Source: Wenzhouxiangella limi (GTDB taxonomy: Bacteria > Pseudomonadota > Gammaproteobacteria > Xanthomonadales > Wenzhouxiangellaceae). Taken from it: DNA of 42,852 nt. Position numbers and translations under genes: made by a program. Positions 15,975-25,463 of this stretch are shown here, piece by piece (within the stretch, counting starts at the first letter, position 1; every line of letters starts with the position of its first letter). The stretch spans positions 1-42,852 of the forward strand of contig NZ_JAAGSC010000033.1 in NCBI RefSeq assembly GCF_010499265.1, written 5' to 3'. The notes beneath the pieces were generated by a model. It saw only the letters and a program-made list of their open reading frames with translations, did not search any database and was not told where the DNA came from.

Positions 15975-16784
15975 TCAAGAGTTGGTTCTCAGCGAGATTT
16001 CCCCGCCGTGGAGGCGACGAAGCCCTTGCGGTGTCTGAATCAGCAGGCGGCCGGATTCGTCCACGCCCTGTGCCTGCCCCCTGATCATGGTCGTGCCGGG
16101 CCCGGAAGCGAGCACGGCACATCCCGCCAGCACATCCCGGCGGGCCCACCGAGCCTGCATCGCTGCGAATCCCTGGTCATCGAACGTATCCAGGTCCTCG
16201 GCCAGCTGGTCGATGAGGGCGGCGGCCAGCCTGTTGCGATCCGTCGCCTGCCCGGTCGTGGTCGCCAGGTCTGTCCAGGGCTGATCCGGCGCGGTCTGGC
16301 CACGGAAATCAACGTTGATGCCGATACCGATGATGGCGCTGGCGCCATCGCGCCTGCCACCCAGATCGATCAGGCAACCGGCCACCTTGCGCCCGTCGAT
16401 CTGGATGTCGTTGGGCCATTTCAGACCCGCTCGCAGGCCGCAGCAACGTTCGATGGCGGCAGCGCCGGCCAGTCCGGCCACCAATCCCAGCGCTTCGAGG
16501 CGCCTGACCGGTCCGGAAAAGCGTCGATATAGCGACAGGTACAGTCCGCCCGGCGGCGAGATCCAGCGTCGTCCGCGGCGGCCGCGACCGGCCGACTGGG
16601 CTTCGGCCAGCAGGATATCGACCGCTTCACCCCCCGCCCGCAGCGCGGCCAGCCGGGTATTGGTGGAATCGACCTCGCGCTCGACCCTAAGCGTCGCTGT
16701 GCTTCGGTTCAGTCGGCTCCGGATGCGCTGGGCATCCAGCGCGATCGGGCCTGGCGCCGGCTGAGGACGGCTGCCGTTGGTCAT
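15975..16784 (-). CDS. birA: Biotin-[acetyl-CoA-carboxylase] ligase without a DNA-binding domain
   Basis: A 269-residue enzyme that activates biotin with ATP and attaches it to the biotin carboxyl carrier protein. Seen: EVDSTNTRL, the adenylate-binding loop GRGRRGRRW, LKWPNDIQIDGRKVAGCLID and GIGINVDF. The N-terminal winged-helix of the E. coli type (about 60 residues) is missing, so this is the monofunctional group I form and should not act as the bio-operon repressor. The start ATG at 16784 lies 10 nt after the plsY stop; the longer open frame would overlap plsY. In Xanthomonas relatives a coaX gene usually sits between birA and the SPOR gene. It is absent here (from memory of gene order). 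Confidence 0.93.
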   Translation of the reverse strand: MTNGSRPQPAPGPIALDAQRIRSRLNRSTATLRVEREVDSTNTRLAALRAGGEAVDILLAEAQSAGRGRRGRRWISPPGGLYLSLYRRFSGPVRRLEALGLVAGLAGAAAIERCCGLRAGLKWPNDIQIDGRKVAGCLIDLGGRRDGASAIIGIGINVDFRGQTAPDQPWTDLATTTGQATDRNRLAAALIDQLAEDLDTFDDQGFAAMQARWARRDVLAGCAVLASGPGTTMIRGQAQGVDESGRLLIQTPQGLRRLHGGEISLRTNS

Positions 16785-16794
16785 GACGAGCCAG

Positions 16795-17442
16795 TCAGCG
16801 CCGGCGCTTGAGCAGGAGGGCCTGGTCGAAGCGATTTTCCGAGCCATCGCGCAGGCGCGCAAGATTGCTGCGGTGGGTGAAGATCAGAGTAACCGCGAGG
16901 ATGACGGCCAGCGCCCCCAGCACCGGGGGCAGGGGATCCGGACCCAGCAGCCACATCGCTGGGACCAGTGCGATGCCGGCCAGAATCGTCGCCAGGCCAA
17001 CGTAGCCGGTCCCGACGATGGTGACGATCCAGACCAGCAACAGCGGCAGTATGCACCAGGGTGCCAGCACTGCGATCGCGCCGACCGCGGTGCCGGCGCC
17101 CTTGCCGCCGCTGAACCCGAAATACAGCGGCCAGACATGGCCGAGCACGGCGCAGAATCCGGCGACGGCGGCGAGCGTGAGCGGCGCCACGGCGGTCGGA
17201 AGCAGACCTGCCACCAGCCAGGGTGCCACCAGCGCGGCCAGCGCGCCCTTGCCCAGGTCGATGATGATCACCGCCAGCGCGAAACGCCAGCCCAGGGTAC
17301 GCAGGGCGTTGGTCCCGCCGGCGTTGCCCGAGCCCATGGCGCGGATATCCACGCCGCGCAGTCGGCCCAGCACCAGACTGCCGGAGAGAGAGCCCAGCAG
17401 GTAGCCGATCAAGGCCGCCGTGCCCAGGGCGAGAATAGTCAC
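16795..17442 (-). CDS. plsY: Acyl-phosphate:glycerol-3-phosphate acyltransferase PlsY
   Basis: A 215-residue polytopic membrane enzyme that transfers the acyl group of acyl-phosphate to glycerol-3-phosphate, giving lysophosphatidic acid for phospholipid synthesis. The family's conserved loops are present: GSLSGSLVLGRLRGVDIR, GSGNAGGTNALRTLG, DLGKGALAALVAPWL and GHVWPLYFGFSGGKGAG. The third loop reads GGTN and the last GGKGAGT where many family members have GATN and GGKGVAT. It starts with GTG in a GTGA overlap with the stop of the upstream FakA/FakB-like fusion. The pairing is meaningful, because Fak makes the acyl-phosphate that PlsY uses. Confidence 0.94.
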   Translation of the reverse strand: MTILALGTAALIGYLLGSLSGSLVLGRLRGVDIRAMGSGNAGGTNALRTLGWRFALAVIIIDLGKGALAALVAPWLVAGLLPTAVAPLTLAAVAGFCAVLGHVWPLYFGFSGGKGAGTAVGAIAVLAPWCILPLLLVWIVTIVGTGYVGLATILAGIALVPAMWLLGPDPLPPVLGALAVILAVTLIFTHRSNLARLRDGSENRFDQALLLKRRR

Positions 17443-19268
17443 TTGGCTTGTTCTTCCGGGGCGTGCCAGGGGTGGAGGCCGCACAGGAGGGCGCCCGGTC
17501 CGGCGTGGCAGCCAATGGCCGGGCTGGCGTCCTCCAGCCAGCAGGCGTCGACCTTTGGATGCCCGGTCAGCAGCCGATCGCGCAAGGTTCGAGCGTCTTC
17601 CAGGGCATCGGTATGGCTGATGATGACTCGATACACTCGATCGCGGTCCATTTTCTTGAGCACGAAGCGGGCGAACCGCTCGACCGCGTTGCGCCGCCCG
17701 GGCAGCACGCCGCGGGGCCCCAGTTTGCCCTCTGCCGTGTTGGCCAGCACCAGGTTCAGGCGCAGACGGCGCGAGACGGTTTCCATCCATGGCTTGATCC
17801 GCCCACCGCGCACGCCCCAGGACAGATCGCGCACCAGGCACAAGGTCTGGAATTCGGCTCGTGTCCGGGTGAGGTGTTCGATGATGGCCGCCCGCTCCCA
17901 GCCGCGGGCGGCGGCTTCGGCGGCCCACAGCACCATCAGGCCCTGGCCGGTCGCACCGTTGAGCGTATCGAACACGGAGATAGCGTCGCCTTCGAAGCGC
18001 TCGCCGGCAGACTTGGCAGCCTGGAAGGTACCGCTCACGGCGCTGGAAATCTGCAGGGCCAGCACCTCGAGACCGTGCGAGGTCAGCAACTCGAACTGGC
18101 GGCGGAAATCACCCGGCGGTGGTTGCGAGGTGCGAGGTGCCGTCGTGCTTGCCGCCAGGCGCTGGTAGAACGCGGTCGGCGTGATCGTAAGCTTGTCGAG
18201 GAATTCCTCGTCGCCGAAGTTCAGGCGCACCGGCACGACGTTGATGCCCAGGCGGTCGACTTCCTCGGCCGGCAGATCGGCGGCCGAGTCGGTCACGATG
18301 GCGACCTGGCCGTGCTGGTTCATCAAGCCGTGCTGGCGGGTCATGTCGTCGGCTTTCTGCTGACGGATTTCGCCATGATCGCCGCAGATTCGAAAGACCT
18401 CGCCGGGGGAGTCGGTGTGAATGTGCACGCGCGCCCGGCGCGCGCCGCCAGCCACGACCAGCGAGGACGCATCGAGCGCTTCGAGTTCGCTTCTGAGCGC
18501 GACCACGTCGAGGGATTCGCCGGCGATCAGGCATTCGGTGCAGAAACGATGTTCATCGGGCGCCTCGCCGTGCAGGTGCATGGCTTCTCCGCCGGCGATC
18601 GCGGCAGAACCCTCGCTGATGCCGGGCACCTTGCCGCTTTGGATGTAGCGCGAAATGCCTTCGAGGAAATCCACAAAACCCTGCGCGCCGGCATCGACGA
18701 CGCCGGCCTCGCGCAGGACGGCCAGTTTTTCCGGGGTGGCGGCCAGTGACTGGCGGGCGCGCTTGAGGCCGCGCTGAAACAGGGCCCGGATATCGTCGAC
18801 GCCGTCGCGCGCCAGGCGGCCGAGTTCGTCGCCGAAGTCTTCCAGCACCGTCGGCAGGGTGCCCGGCACCGGGTTGGACATCGCGCCCCAGGCTGAACGC
18901 GCGGCCGAGCGCGAGGCTTCGGCCAGCCCCGCGGCATCGAGCACCTGGTGATTGCGGCTGGAGTCGCTCAAGCCCTGGAAATACTGGGCCATGATCGCCC
19001 CGGAGTTGCCGCGCGCCCCGTCCAGCGCGGCCTCGGCGATCTGCTCGAGCAGTTCCGGCAGACTGCGCCGGTCCGGTTGCTCGATGGCGCTGCGGACGCT
19101 GGCCAGAGTGAACGCCAGGTTGGTCCCGGTATCGCCGTCGGGCACCGGGAATACATTGATCTTGTTGATGTAATCGCGCCGTGCGAGAACGTTGGCAATG
19201 CCCGCCAGCAAGGCTTCCTGAAGCCGGGAAGCGTCGACGTGGGTGACAGCCAGCGCGCCGCTAGCCAT
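17439..19268 (-). CDS. DAK2-DegV fusion: fatty acid kinase FakA and FakB in one chain
   Basis: A 609-residue cytoplasmic protein. Residues about 10-205 form a DhaL/DAK2 kinase domain (INVFPVPDGDTGTNL at 38-51, ARGNSGAIMAQYFQG at 85-99, DAGAQGFVDFLEG near 192-204). Residues 240-310 match the FakA middle domain (CTECLIAGE, ARVHIHTDSPGEVF). Residues from about 321 to 595 form a DegV/FakB domain (VAIVTDSAADLP, TSQPPPGDF, ISSAVSGTFQAAK). In Firmicutes FakA phosphorylates a fatty acid bound by a separate FakB. Here both are joined, so the protein may phosphorylate incoming fatty acids by itself. It overlaps plsY by 4 nt and the glutaredoxin-like gene by 8 nt. The function is inferred from domains and context. 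Confidence 0.88.
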   Translation of the reverse strand: MASGALAVTHVDASRLQEALLAGIANVLARRDYINKINVFPVPDGDTGTNLAFTLASVRSAIEQPDRRSLPELLEQIAEAALDGARGNSGAIMAQYFQGLSDSSRNHQVLDAAGLAEASRSAARSAWGAMSNPVPGTLPTVLEDFGDELGRLARDGVDDIRALFQRGLKRARQSLAATPEKLAVLREAGVVDAGAQGFVDFLEGISRYIQSGKVPGISEGSAAIAGGEAMHLHGEAPDEHRFCTECLIAGESLDVVALRSELEALDASSLVVAGGARRARVHIHTDSPGEVFRICGDHGEIRQQKADDMTRQHGLMNQHGQVAIVTDSAADLPAEEVDRLGINVVPVRLNFGDEEFLDKLTITPTAFYQRLAASTTAPRTSQPPPGDFRRQFELLTSHGLEVLALQISSAVSGTFQAAKSAGERFEGDAISVFDTLNGATGQGLMVLWAAEAAARGWERAAIIEHLTRTRAEFQTLCLVRDLSWGVRGGRIKPWMETVSRRLRLNLVLANTAEGKLGPRGVLPGRRNAVERFARFVLKKMDRDRVYRVIISHTDALEDARTLRDRLLTGHPKVDACWLEDASPAIGCHAGPGALLCGLHPWHAPEEQAK

Positions 19269-19491
19269 TCATCAGGTCCCGGACCTGAGACGCGGTAAAC
19301 GGCCAGGACAGTTTTTCACCGGTGGAGTCTCGCATGAGGACCGGGATCTGGTCGCCGTAGCGCTCGGTCAGCTCGGGGTCATCGTCGATGAAGACCTTGT
19401 CGACCTCACCCCCAAAACCGGCTTCGGCCAGCAAGTGCTCGGCCTTGGTGCAAAGCTCGCAGTCGCTGCGGGTATACAGAATCAAGCGCAT
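19261..19491 (-). CDS. Glutaredoxin-like small protein (DUF836 type)
   Basis: A 76-residue thioredoxin-fold protein with an N-terminal redox motif C11-E-L-C14 in LILYTRSDCELC and a cis-proline region QIPVLM. It lacks the longer tail of classical glutaredoxins. It probably works as a small dithiol reductant in the cytoplasm; the partner is unknown. It is the first gene of a minus-strand run (glutaredoxin-like, FakAB-like, plsY, birA, then SPOR and ubiA). A TACACT -10-like box lies about 30 nt upstream (19520-19525, minus strand). The last 8 nt overlap the next gene. Confidence 0.88.
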   Translation of the reverse strand: MRLILYTRSDCELCTKAEHLLAEAGFGGEVDKVFIDDDPELTERYGDQIPVLMRDSTGEKLSWPFTASQVRDLMNG

Positions 19492-19545
19492 GAAATCGTC
19501 AGCTCAATTAAGAAGCGGAAGTGTAGCGTCGGGCCGCAGCGGCGT

Positions 19546-20883
19546 TCAAGGCGCCGTCGCGTCACGCATGATACGGCCATCTTTGAGGATCACAACGAAG
19601 TTGCGCGCAGGCTCAGCAAGCACGGTCAGGTCGGCAAGCGGGTCTCCGTCGACCAGCAGCAGGTCGGCCAATGCGTCCGGTTCGATCACGCCGAGTCGAC
19701 CGGGGTAGGGATTCCTGGGCCCTGACAGCGCCAGCAGGCGGGCGTTGTCGTGGGTGACCATCTTGAGGATCTCGGCCGGCGTGAACCATTCCAGCAGCAG
19801 CATCAGGTTGCTGTTTTGCTCGTGGTTGAGGGCTGGTTCGAACAGGAAATCCGTCCCCCAGGCCAGCTGTACGCCCAGCTCGCGGGCCAGCGGCCACAGC
19901 CGGGCCTGCCCGGCCAGTACCGGCTCTCGCTTGGTTCGGCGCATCGGGTCCATATCCGGTGTGCTGGCGCGCAGGACCTGGGTCGACAGCCAGATCTCTT
20001 GCTCGGCCATGATGCCCAGCGTTTCCTCGTCGAGCAGCTGGCCGTGCTCAACCACCCGCACGCCCGCCTCGATCGCCCGGCGGATGGCGCGCGGGGTGTA
20101 GGCATGAACGGCGACGTAAGTGCCCCAGTCTTCGCTGGCCTCAACCGCGGCGCGCATTTCGTCGAAGGTGTACTGGGTGACGTCGACCGGGTCATAGGCC
20201 GAGGAGGTGCCGCCGCCGGCCATCAGCTTGATCTGGCTGGCGCCGAAGCGCAGGTTTTCGCGCACCGCCGTCAGCACTTCGGCGCGGCCATCGGCGATGA
20301 AGGTCGCACCCAGTTGCTCGGCCCGCGAGGGTTCGCCAAAGAACCGGCGCGAGCGCTCGCTGGGCAGCCGGAAATCACCGTGACCGGCGGTCTGGCTGAT
20401 GGTTGCACCCGAGGGCCAAACCCGCGGCCCCGGATAACGGCCCGAATCGATGCCCTTCTTCAGGCTCCAGATCGGCCCGCCCATGTCGCGCACCGAGGTA
20501 AAGCCGCGCAACAGCATGGCCTCGGCTTGCTCGGCTGCAGCCGTCTCGGCCAGCTCAGGGGTCAGATCGGGCGAGAGCAGGCGCGGCATGGACAGGGCGC
20601 TGAAGGTCAGGTGCACATGGACATCGATCAGGCCCGGCATCAGGGTGCGGCCCTGGCCCTTGATCACCCGAGCACCCGATGGCGTTGCCAGGTCGCCGCC
20701 GATGGCAGCGATGCGATTGCCCTCGACCAGAACACGCGTCGGTTCGGTCAGTTCGGTGGCTGTTCCGTCGAAGACCCGGACGTCCTGAAACAGGATCGAA
20801 TTGGGTTCCTCTCCCCCGGCGAAAGCCGTACCGAGCAGGGAAAAGACCAGGAGCAGCGTCGTAGCGGTCGATCTCGTGTTCAT
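19546..20883 (-). CDS. Exported amidohydrolase family metallohydrolase
   Basis: A 445-residue protein with a signal peptide (residues 1-22, TTLLLVFSLLGTAFA), so it acts in the periplasm or outside. The amidohydrolase barrel has the metal ligands HVH in PGLIDVHVHLTF, Lys in ASQIKLMAGGG, His in VAVHAYT and VEHGQLL, and Asp in AWGTDFLFEP. This subgroup resembles imidazolonepropionase and Xaa-Pro dipeptidase-like enzymes that hydrolyse cyclic amides or dipeptides. The substrate cannot be read from the sequence. The frame stays open upstream to 21159, but the ATG at 20883 begins the signal peptide and avoids the divergent sdaA. A 54-nt gap separates it from the glutaredoxin gene downstream. Confidence 0.9.
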   Translation of the reverse strand: MNTRSTATTLLLVFSLLGTAFAGGEEPNSILFQDVRVFDGTATELTEPTRVLVEGNRIAAIGGDLATPSGARVIKGQGRTLMPGLIDVHVHLTFSALSMPRLLSPDLTPELAETAAAEQAEAMLLRGFTSVRDMGGPIWSLKKGIDSGRYPGPRVWPSGATISQTAGHGDFRLPSERSRRFFGEPSRAEQLGATFIADGRAEVLTAVRENLRFGASQIKLMAGGGTSSAYDPVDVTQYTFDEMRAAVEASEDWGTYVAVHAYTPRAIRRAIEAGVRVVEHGQLLDEETLGIMAEQEIWLSTQVLRASTPDMDPMRRTKREPVLAGQARLWPLARELGVQLAWGTDFLFEPALNHEQNSNLMLLLEWFTPAEILKMVTHDNARLLALSGPRNPYPGRLGVIEPDALADLLLVDGDPLADLTVLAEPARNFVVILKDGRIMRDATAP

Positions 20884-20971
20884 CAGGCCGGACCTTGGGG
20901 TGTGAGTTTTGATTATTTCATCGGGGCTTGGCGCCGTCCAGCCGGCCCGGCTTTTGGCTACACTGGCATGC

Positions 20972-22342
<1,371 letters not shown>

Positions 22343-22401
22343 GGCGCCTCGACGAGGGTGGGGCTGAACAGCGTAGTCATCGCTTATCCCGGTTTGCTGA
22401 C

Positions 22402-22431
22402 TTGCCAGGTGACCACTTTGGTGACTATCAT
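22402..22431 (+). promoter_or_regulatory. Promoter of the VapBC-type module
   Basis: TTGCCA (22402-22407), an 18-bp spacer and TATCAT (22426-22431), 6 nt before the antitoxin ATG. The spacer holds two direct copies of ggtgac (22408-22413, 22420-22425), a possible site for repression by the antitoxin. Confidence 0.5.
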
Positions 22432-22437
22432 TTACCC

Positions 22438-22686
22438 ATGAGCGAAGCGACCACCAATCTCAAGGACGCCAAGGCGCGCCTGAGCGAGCTGGTTGATCGG
22501 GCCCAGGCCGGTGAGACCGTAACCATTTCGCGCCGAGGGCGGGTGGTGGCGCAATTGACGGCCAGTCCGTCCGCCCGCCGAGCCATTGACGTCGAGGCCT
22601 TGCGCGAATTGACCCGTCGGCTGCCCAGAACCGACCAGGAGGCCGGTCGGCTACTCCGCCAGATGCGCGACAACGCCCGCTATTGA
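22438..22686 (+). CDS. Phd/YefM-type antitoxin
   Basis: An 82-residue protein with the Phd/YefM N-terminal fold ([32 protein letters not shown]) and a charged C-terminal tail that would wrap the toxin. It is the antitoxin of the PIN toxin that starts at its stop codon. The frame is open far upstream inside sdaA, but the ATG at 22438 starts the family N-terminus and is 6 nt after a -10 box, so there is no ribosome binding site and the transcript is probably leaderless. Confidence 0.9.
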   Translation: MSEATTNLKDAKARLSELVDRAQAGETVTISRRGRVVAQLTASPSARRAIDVEALRELTRRLPRTDQEAGRLLRQMRDNARY

Positions 22687-23117
22687 CGGTGGGGCCCTGT
22701 TACCTGGACACCAGCACGCTGGTGGCCGCCCTGGGCAACGAACCGCATACGGCAAGATCCCAGGACTGGCTGGCCGCCCAGGCCGCGCAAGACTTGTTCA
22801 TCAGTGACTGGGTGATCACCGAATTTTCCAGCGCGCTGGCGCTAAAGCTCAGAACCAGGCAGATTGAGGAAGATCACCGGGCCGAATGCCTGGCGGTTTT
22901 TGCCCGCCTGGTTGAGCACAGTCTGATCGTGCTGCCCGTCAGCAGCAGCGATTTCCGCGCGGCCGCTCGTCTGGGCGATCAGCACCAGATCGGCTTGCGC
23001 GCTGGTGACGCCCTGCACCTGGCCATCTGCGCCGCCCACGGCCTGCGCATGATCACCCTGGACAAGGCTTTGGCCCAAGCGGCCACCACCCTGGCCGTCC
23101 CGGCGAGACTGCTGTGA
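22683..23117 (+). CDS. VapC-type PIN domain ribonuclease toxin
   Basis: A 144-residue PIN-domain protein with the four acidic metal-binding residues: Asp9 (YLDTSTL), Glu47 (ITEFSSAL), Asp109 (RAGDALHLA) and Asp127 (ITLDKAL). VapC toxins cleave structured RNAs such as tRNA. It starts at TTG overlapping the antitoxin stop codon (ATTGA); a GTG two codons later is an alternative. It appears intact, unlike several PIN fragments further on. Confidence 0.9.
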   Translation: MTVGPCYLDTSTLVAALGNEPHTARSQDWLAAQAAQDLFISDWVITEFSSALALKLRTRQIEEDHRAECLAVFARLVEHSLIVLPVSSSDFRAAARLGDQHQIGLRAGDALHLAICAAHGLRMITLDKALAQAATTLAVPARLL

Positions 23118-23214
23118 GTTGCCCATCACAGGGTCGGTCTGCGCCTGTCCGGCACACCTGGCCCCAGCCCGGGCTTGCCGTTACTTGCGCCGTGAACGCT
23201 AGACTGGCCTGCTA

Positions 23215-24183
23215 ATGAAGCTCGCGTCCGCCCAGCTCTTCGCCGTTCTCCTGCTCAGCGGGCTGCTGACCGTGCCGGCAGCCTGGGCCCAGACGATTTA
23301 TAGCTGGACGGACGAGGACGGGATCACCCACTTTACTGATCGCAAGCCTGACACCGATCGGGAAGTGACGGTGCAAAAGGCGATCGCCGAGCCGGAATCA
23401 CCATTGGAGATCCGGCGCAGCGGGCCGGACGATGACCCGGTCTGGTGGTTTCGCAATCGCCTGGCCGGACCGCTGGCCGTGCGTCTCAGCCTGGCCGAGT
23501 CGGACAACGTGGTCTCCGAGCCTGAATTGCCGCGGGTCTTCATCCTGCCGGGCGAGACCGAGAGCGAGCTGGTCACCCTCGGCCCGCTGGACCCGCGCCG
23601 GTCCTGGCGCTACCGCTTTCAGACCGAGGCCGTGGTCGGTTCGCCCGAAGCCGTTCATCGCCCACCAGGGCCTTACCGCCCGCCGTTTGCGCCGGGTGAG
23701 TCGTTCACCATCGGCCAGGCTTTCGGTGGTGCGTTCAGCCACAGCGATGCGCAGTCGTTTCATGCCGTCGACATTGCCATGCCGGTCGGCACAGCCATTC
23801 ATGCAGCGCGCGCCGGGGTGGTTATGGACATCGCGCGCTACTTCCACCGCGCCGGTACCGACCGCGACCGCGACGGCCCCAGGGCCAACTTCGTCCGCAT
23901 CCTGCACGACGACGGCACCATGGCCGTCTACGCCCATCTCGACTACGAAGGCGTGCGTGTCCATCCCGGCGAGCGGGTGGCCAGAGGCCAGTACATCGGC
24001 CGCTCCGGCAACACCGGCTACTCCTCCGGACCGCACCTGCACTTCGTCATCCAGAAAAACCGCGACATGGCGCTGGTCTCGGTGCCGTTCGAGTTCGAGG
24101 GGGCGGGCGGCGGCGCGGTAACGCCGCGTGAGCGGCTGCGCCTGAGCGCACCTGATGCACGGACGCCCGGATCATCACTTTGA
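23215..24183 (+). CDS. Secreted M23 family metallopeptidase with a DUF4124 domain
   Basis: A 322-residue protein: signal peptide (1-25, FAVLLLSGLLTVPAAWA), DUF4124 (IYSWTDEDGITHFTDR), a linker domain and an M23 (LytM) domain at about 170-290. The zinc ligands are present as HAVDIAMPVG (His and Asp) and HLHFVIQ. M23 enzymes cut peptidoglycan cross-bridges or act as activators of amidases, in the periplasm. A TAGACT box lies 9 nt before the ATG. The last 23 codons lie in a 119-bp direct repeat (24114-24232), and the stop codon falls inside a fragment of a PIN toxin gene read in another frame. The C-terminal tail is therefore probably not ancestral. Confidence 0.92.
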   Translation: MKLASAQLFAVLLLSGLLTVPAAWAQTIYSWTDEDGITHFTDRKPDTDREVTVQKAIAEPESPLEIRRSGPDDDPVWWFRNRLAGPLAVRLSLAESDNVVSEPELPRVFILPGETESELVTLGPLDPRRSWRYRFQTEAVVGSPEAVHRPPGPYRPPFAPGESFTIGQAFGGAFSHSDAQSFHAVDIAMPVGTAIHAARAGVVMDIARYFHRAGTDRDRDGPRANFVRILHDDGTMAVYAHLDYEGVRVHPGERVARGQYIGRSGNTGYSSGPHLHFVIQKNRDMALVSVPFEFEGAGGGAVTPRERLRLSAPDARTPGSSL

Positions 24184-24232
24184 AGATGCACTGATCGCCG
24201 CGACCGCCTTGATCCATCATCTAACCGTTGCC
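24114..24232. repeat. 119-bp direct repeat, copy 1
   Basis: Matches 24790-24908 without gaps with about seven mismatches (offset 676 bp). It contains the end of the M23 gene and a piece of a PIN toxin gene (EDALIAATALIHHLTVA). Similarity stops right after gttgcc. It brackets the ParE-type module with copy 2. Confidence 0.9.
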
Positions 24233-24277
24233 GCTCTGAGACTGACGCGGAAAACGACAAGAGGTAAACTAGACCGC

Positions 24278-24472
24278 ATGGCTTCTAAATCAGACACCGT
24301 TAAGGCCAAGGCTCGGGAGTTGATTGAGCAGCTACCCGACACCGTAACCTGGGATGACGTGGCTTATGAAATCGCCGTACGTCGATCCGTTGAGCGTGGG
24401 CTGGACGATATTGATGCCGGGCGCACTTATACGAGCGAAGCCCTGCTGAAGTCTCTTGGCCTGAGTGCATGA
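24278..24472 (+). CDS. Small antitoxin of a ParE/RelE-type module
   Basis: A 64-residue acidic protein with the pattern LIEQLPDTVTWDDVAYEIAV followed by GLDDIDAGRTYTSEALLKSLG. This is common in antitoxins paired with ParE/RelE toxins, though I cannot name the exact family. The frame is open upstream through the PIN fragment to 24155; the ATG at 24278 is chosen because a TAAACT box ends 7 nt before it. The stop overlaps the toxin start (ATGA). Confidence 0.85.
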   Translation: MASKSDTVKAKARELIEQLPDTVTWDDVAYEIAVRRSVERGLDDIDAGRTYTSEALLKSLGLSA

Positions 24473-24768
24473 CGGTCATCTGGTCGGCCGAGGCGCAGGC
24501 TCAGCTTGCTGCCATTCATGAACATGTGGCCGAGAACGACCCCCAAGCTGCCGAGGCACTGATCAAGCGCCTGGTCGCCCGTGTTGTTCAGCTGGAGACT
24601 GTTCCGTTCAGCGGACGCAGGGTGCCTGAGTACCCAGACGACGACCTGCGCGAGTTGCTGTTACGACCTTATCGGATCATCTATCGGCAACGCGATGAGC
24701 GCGTGGAAGTCGTGACCGTGATGCACTACCGGCAGCTGTTGCCCATTAACCCCCACGACTTGACCTGA
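24469..24768 (+). CDS. ParE/RelE-type toxin
   Basis: A 99-residue protein of the ParE/RelE superfamily: IWSAEAQAQLAAIHEHVAE (helical hairpin), GRRVPEY, the strand LRELLLRPYRIIYR and a terminal EVVTVMHYRQLLP. ParE members poison gyrase and RelE members cut ribosomal mRNA; the sequence alone does not decide which. It shares an ATGA overlap with its antitoxin. The module lies exactly between the two 119-bp repeats. Confidence 0.9.
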   Translation: MTVIWSAEAQAQLAAIHEHVAENDPQAAEALIKRLVARVVQLETVPFSGRRVPEYPDDDLRELLLRPYRIIYRQRDERVEVVTVMHYRQLLPINPHDLT

Positions 24769-24789
24769 CTTCGGCAAAACCGTGTGAAA

Positions 24790-24908
24790 CGCGGTAACGC
24801 CGCGAGAGCGGCTGCGCCTGAGCGCACCTGATGCACGGACGCCCGGATCACCACCTTGAAGATGCACTGATCGCCGCGACCGCGTTGACCCATGATCTGA
24901 CCGTTGCC
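24790..24908. repeat. 119-bp direct repeat, copy 2
   Basis: Partner of 24114-24232. Beyond it the PIN reading frame continues to a natural stop at 24968, which suggests this copy keeps the original junction and copy 1 arose when the ParE-type module came in. Confidence 0.9.
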
Positions 24909-24968
24909 ACCCGCAATACGAAGGATTTCGGTTTGTTTGGCGTCAGTTTGGTCAATCCGTTCCGGTGA
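24822..24968 (+). pseudogene. C-terminal remnant of a VapC/FitB-type PIN toxin
   Basis: After an in-frame stop at 24819-24821 the frame encodes about 48 residues ending in EDALIAATALTHDLTVATRN followed by TKDF and a terminal VNPF. This is the usual last third of a VapC protein with its final catalytic acidic residues. The first two thirds are missing, so no toxin is made. Confidence 0.85.
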
Positions 24969-25057
24969 CCACCGAGAGGGGCTCAACGCCCGAACCGCCG
25001 TCCGCCTGCATACCCGTCGTGAACGCGCGGCCTGCGCGAAGAGTGGAATGACCGGTT

Positions 25058-25423
25058 TTGAAGTATCTGCTCGACTCGGTCATCGTGCTCGATCATCTTA
25101 ACGGCATTGCTGAAGCGACCGGGTTCTTGCGTGCGCATGCCCACCTGAGTGCCGTTTCCGTCATCACCCCGGCCGAAGTACTGGCGGGAGTATCAGACAC
25201 CGAGGAACAACCGGTCACCCGCCTGCTCAACCAGTTCCGCACTCTGCCGATGACGGTACAGGTGGCCGACCAAGCCGCCGCGCTGCGTCGCTCGGAACGC
25301 TGGAAACTGCCCGACGCGGTCAAGGCAGCCATTGCGATCGAATCCGGGCTTGTGGTGACCCACAATACCCGCGACTTTCAGCCGGGCAGCCTGCCCGAGG
25401 TGCTGATTCCTTACCGTCTGTAG
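25058..25423 (+). CDS. Orphan VapC-like PIN domain protein
   Basis: A 121-residue PIN-domain protein with Asp6 ([12 protein letters not shown]), Glu40 (TPAEVLAG), Asp86 ([10 protein letters not shown]) and Asp106 (NTRDF), so the ribonuclease site looks complete. It starts at TTG (25058). The stop codon of a 12-codon frame upstream (ending REEWNDRF) overlaps that start as TTGA. That short peptide resembles the tail of an antitoxin, and the rest of the antitoxin gene is not recognisable. The toxin may be silenced, neutralised by another antitoxin, or decayed in expression. Confidence 0.75.
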   Translation: MKYLLDSVIVLDHLNGIAEATGFLRAHAHLSAVSVITPAEVLAGVSDTEEQPVTRLLNQFRTLPMTVQVADQAAALRRSERWKLPDAVKAAIAIESGLVVTHNTRDFQPGSLPEVLIPYRL

Positions 25424-25463
25424 GTTATCGGCCTTTGAAAAGTGGTTAATGGCACCCAAGGCT

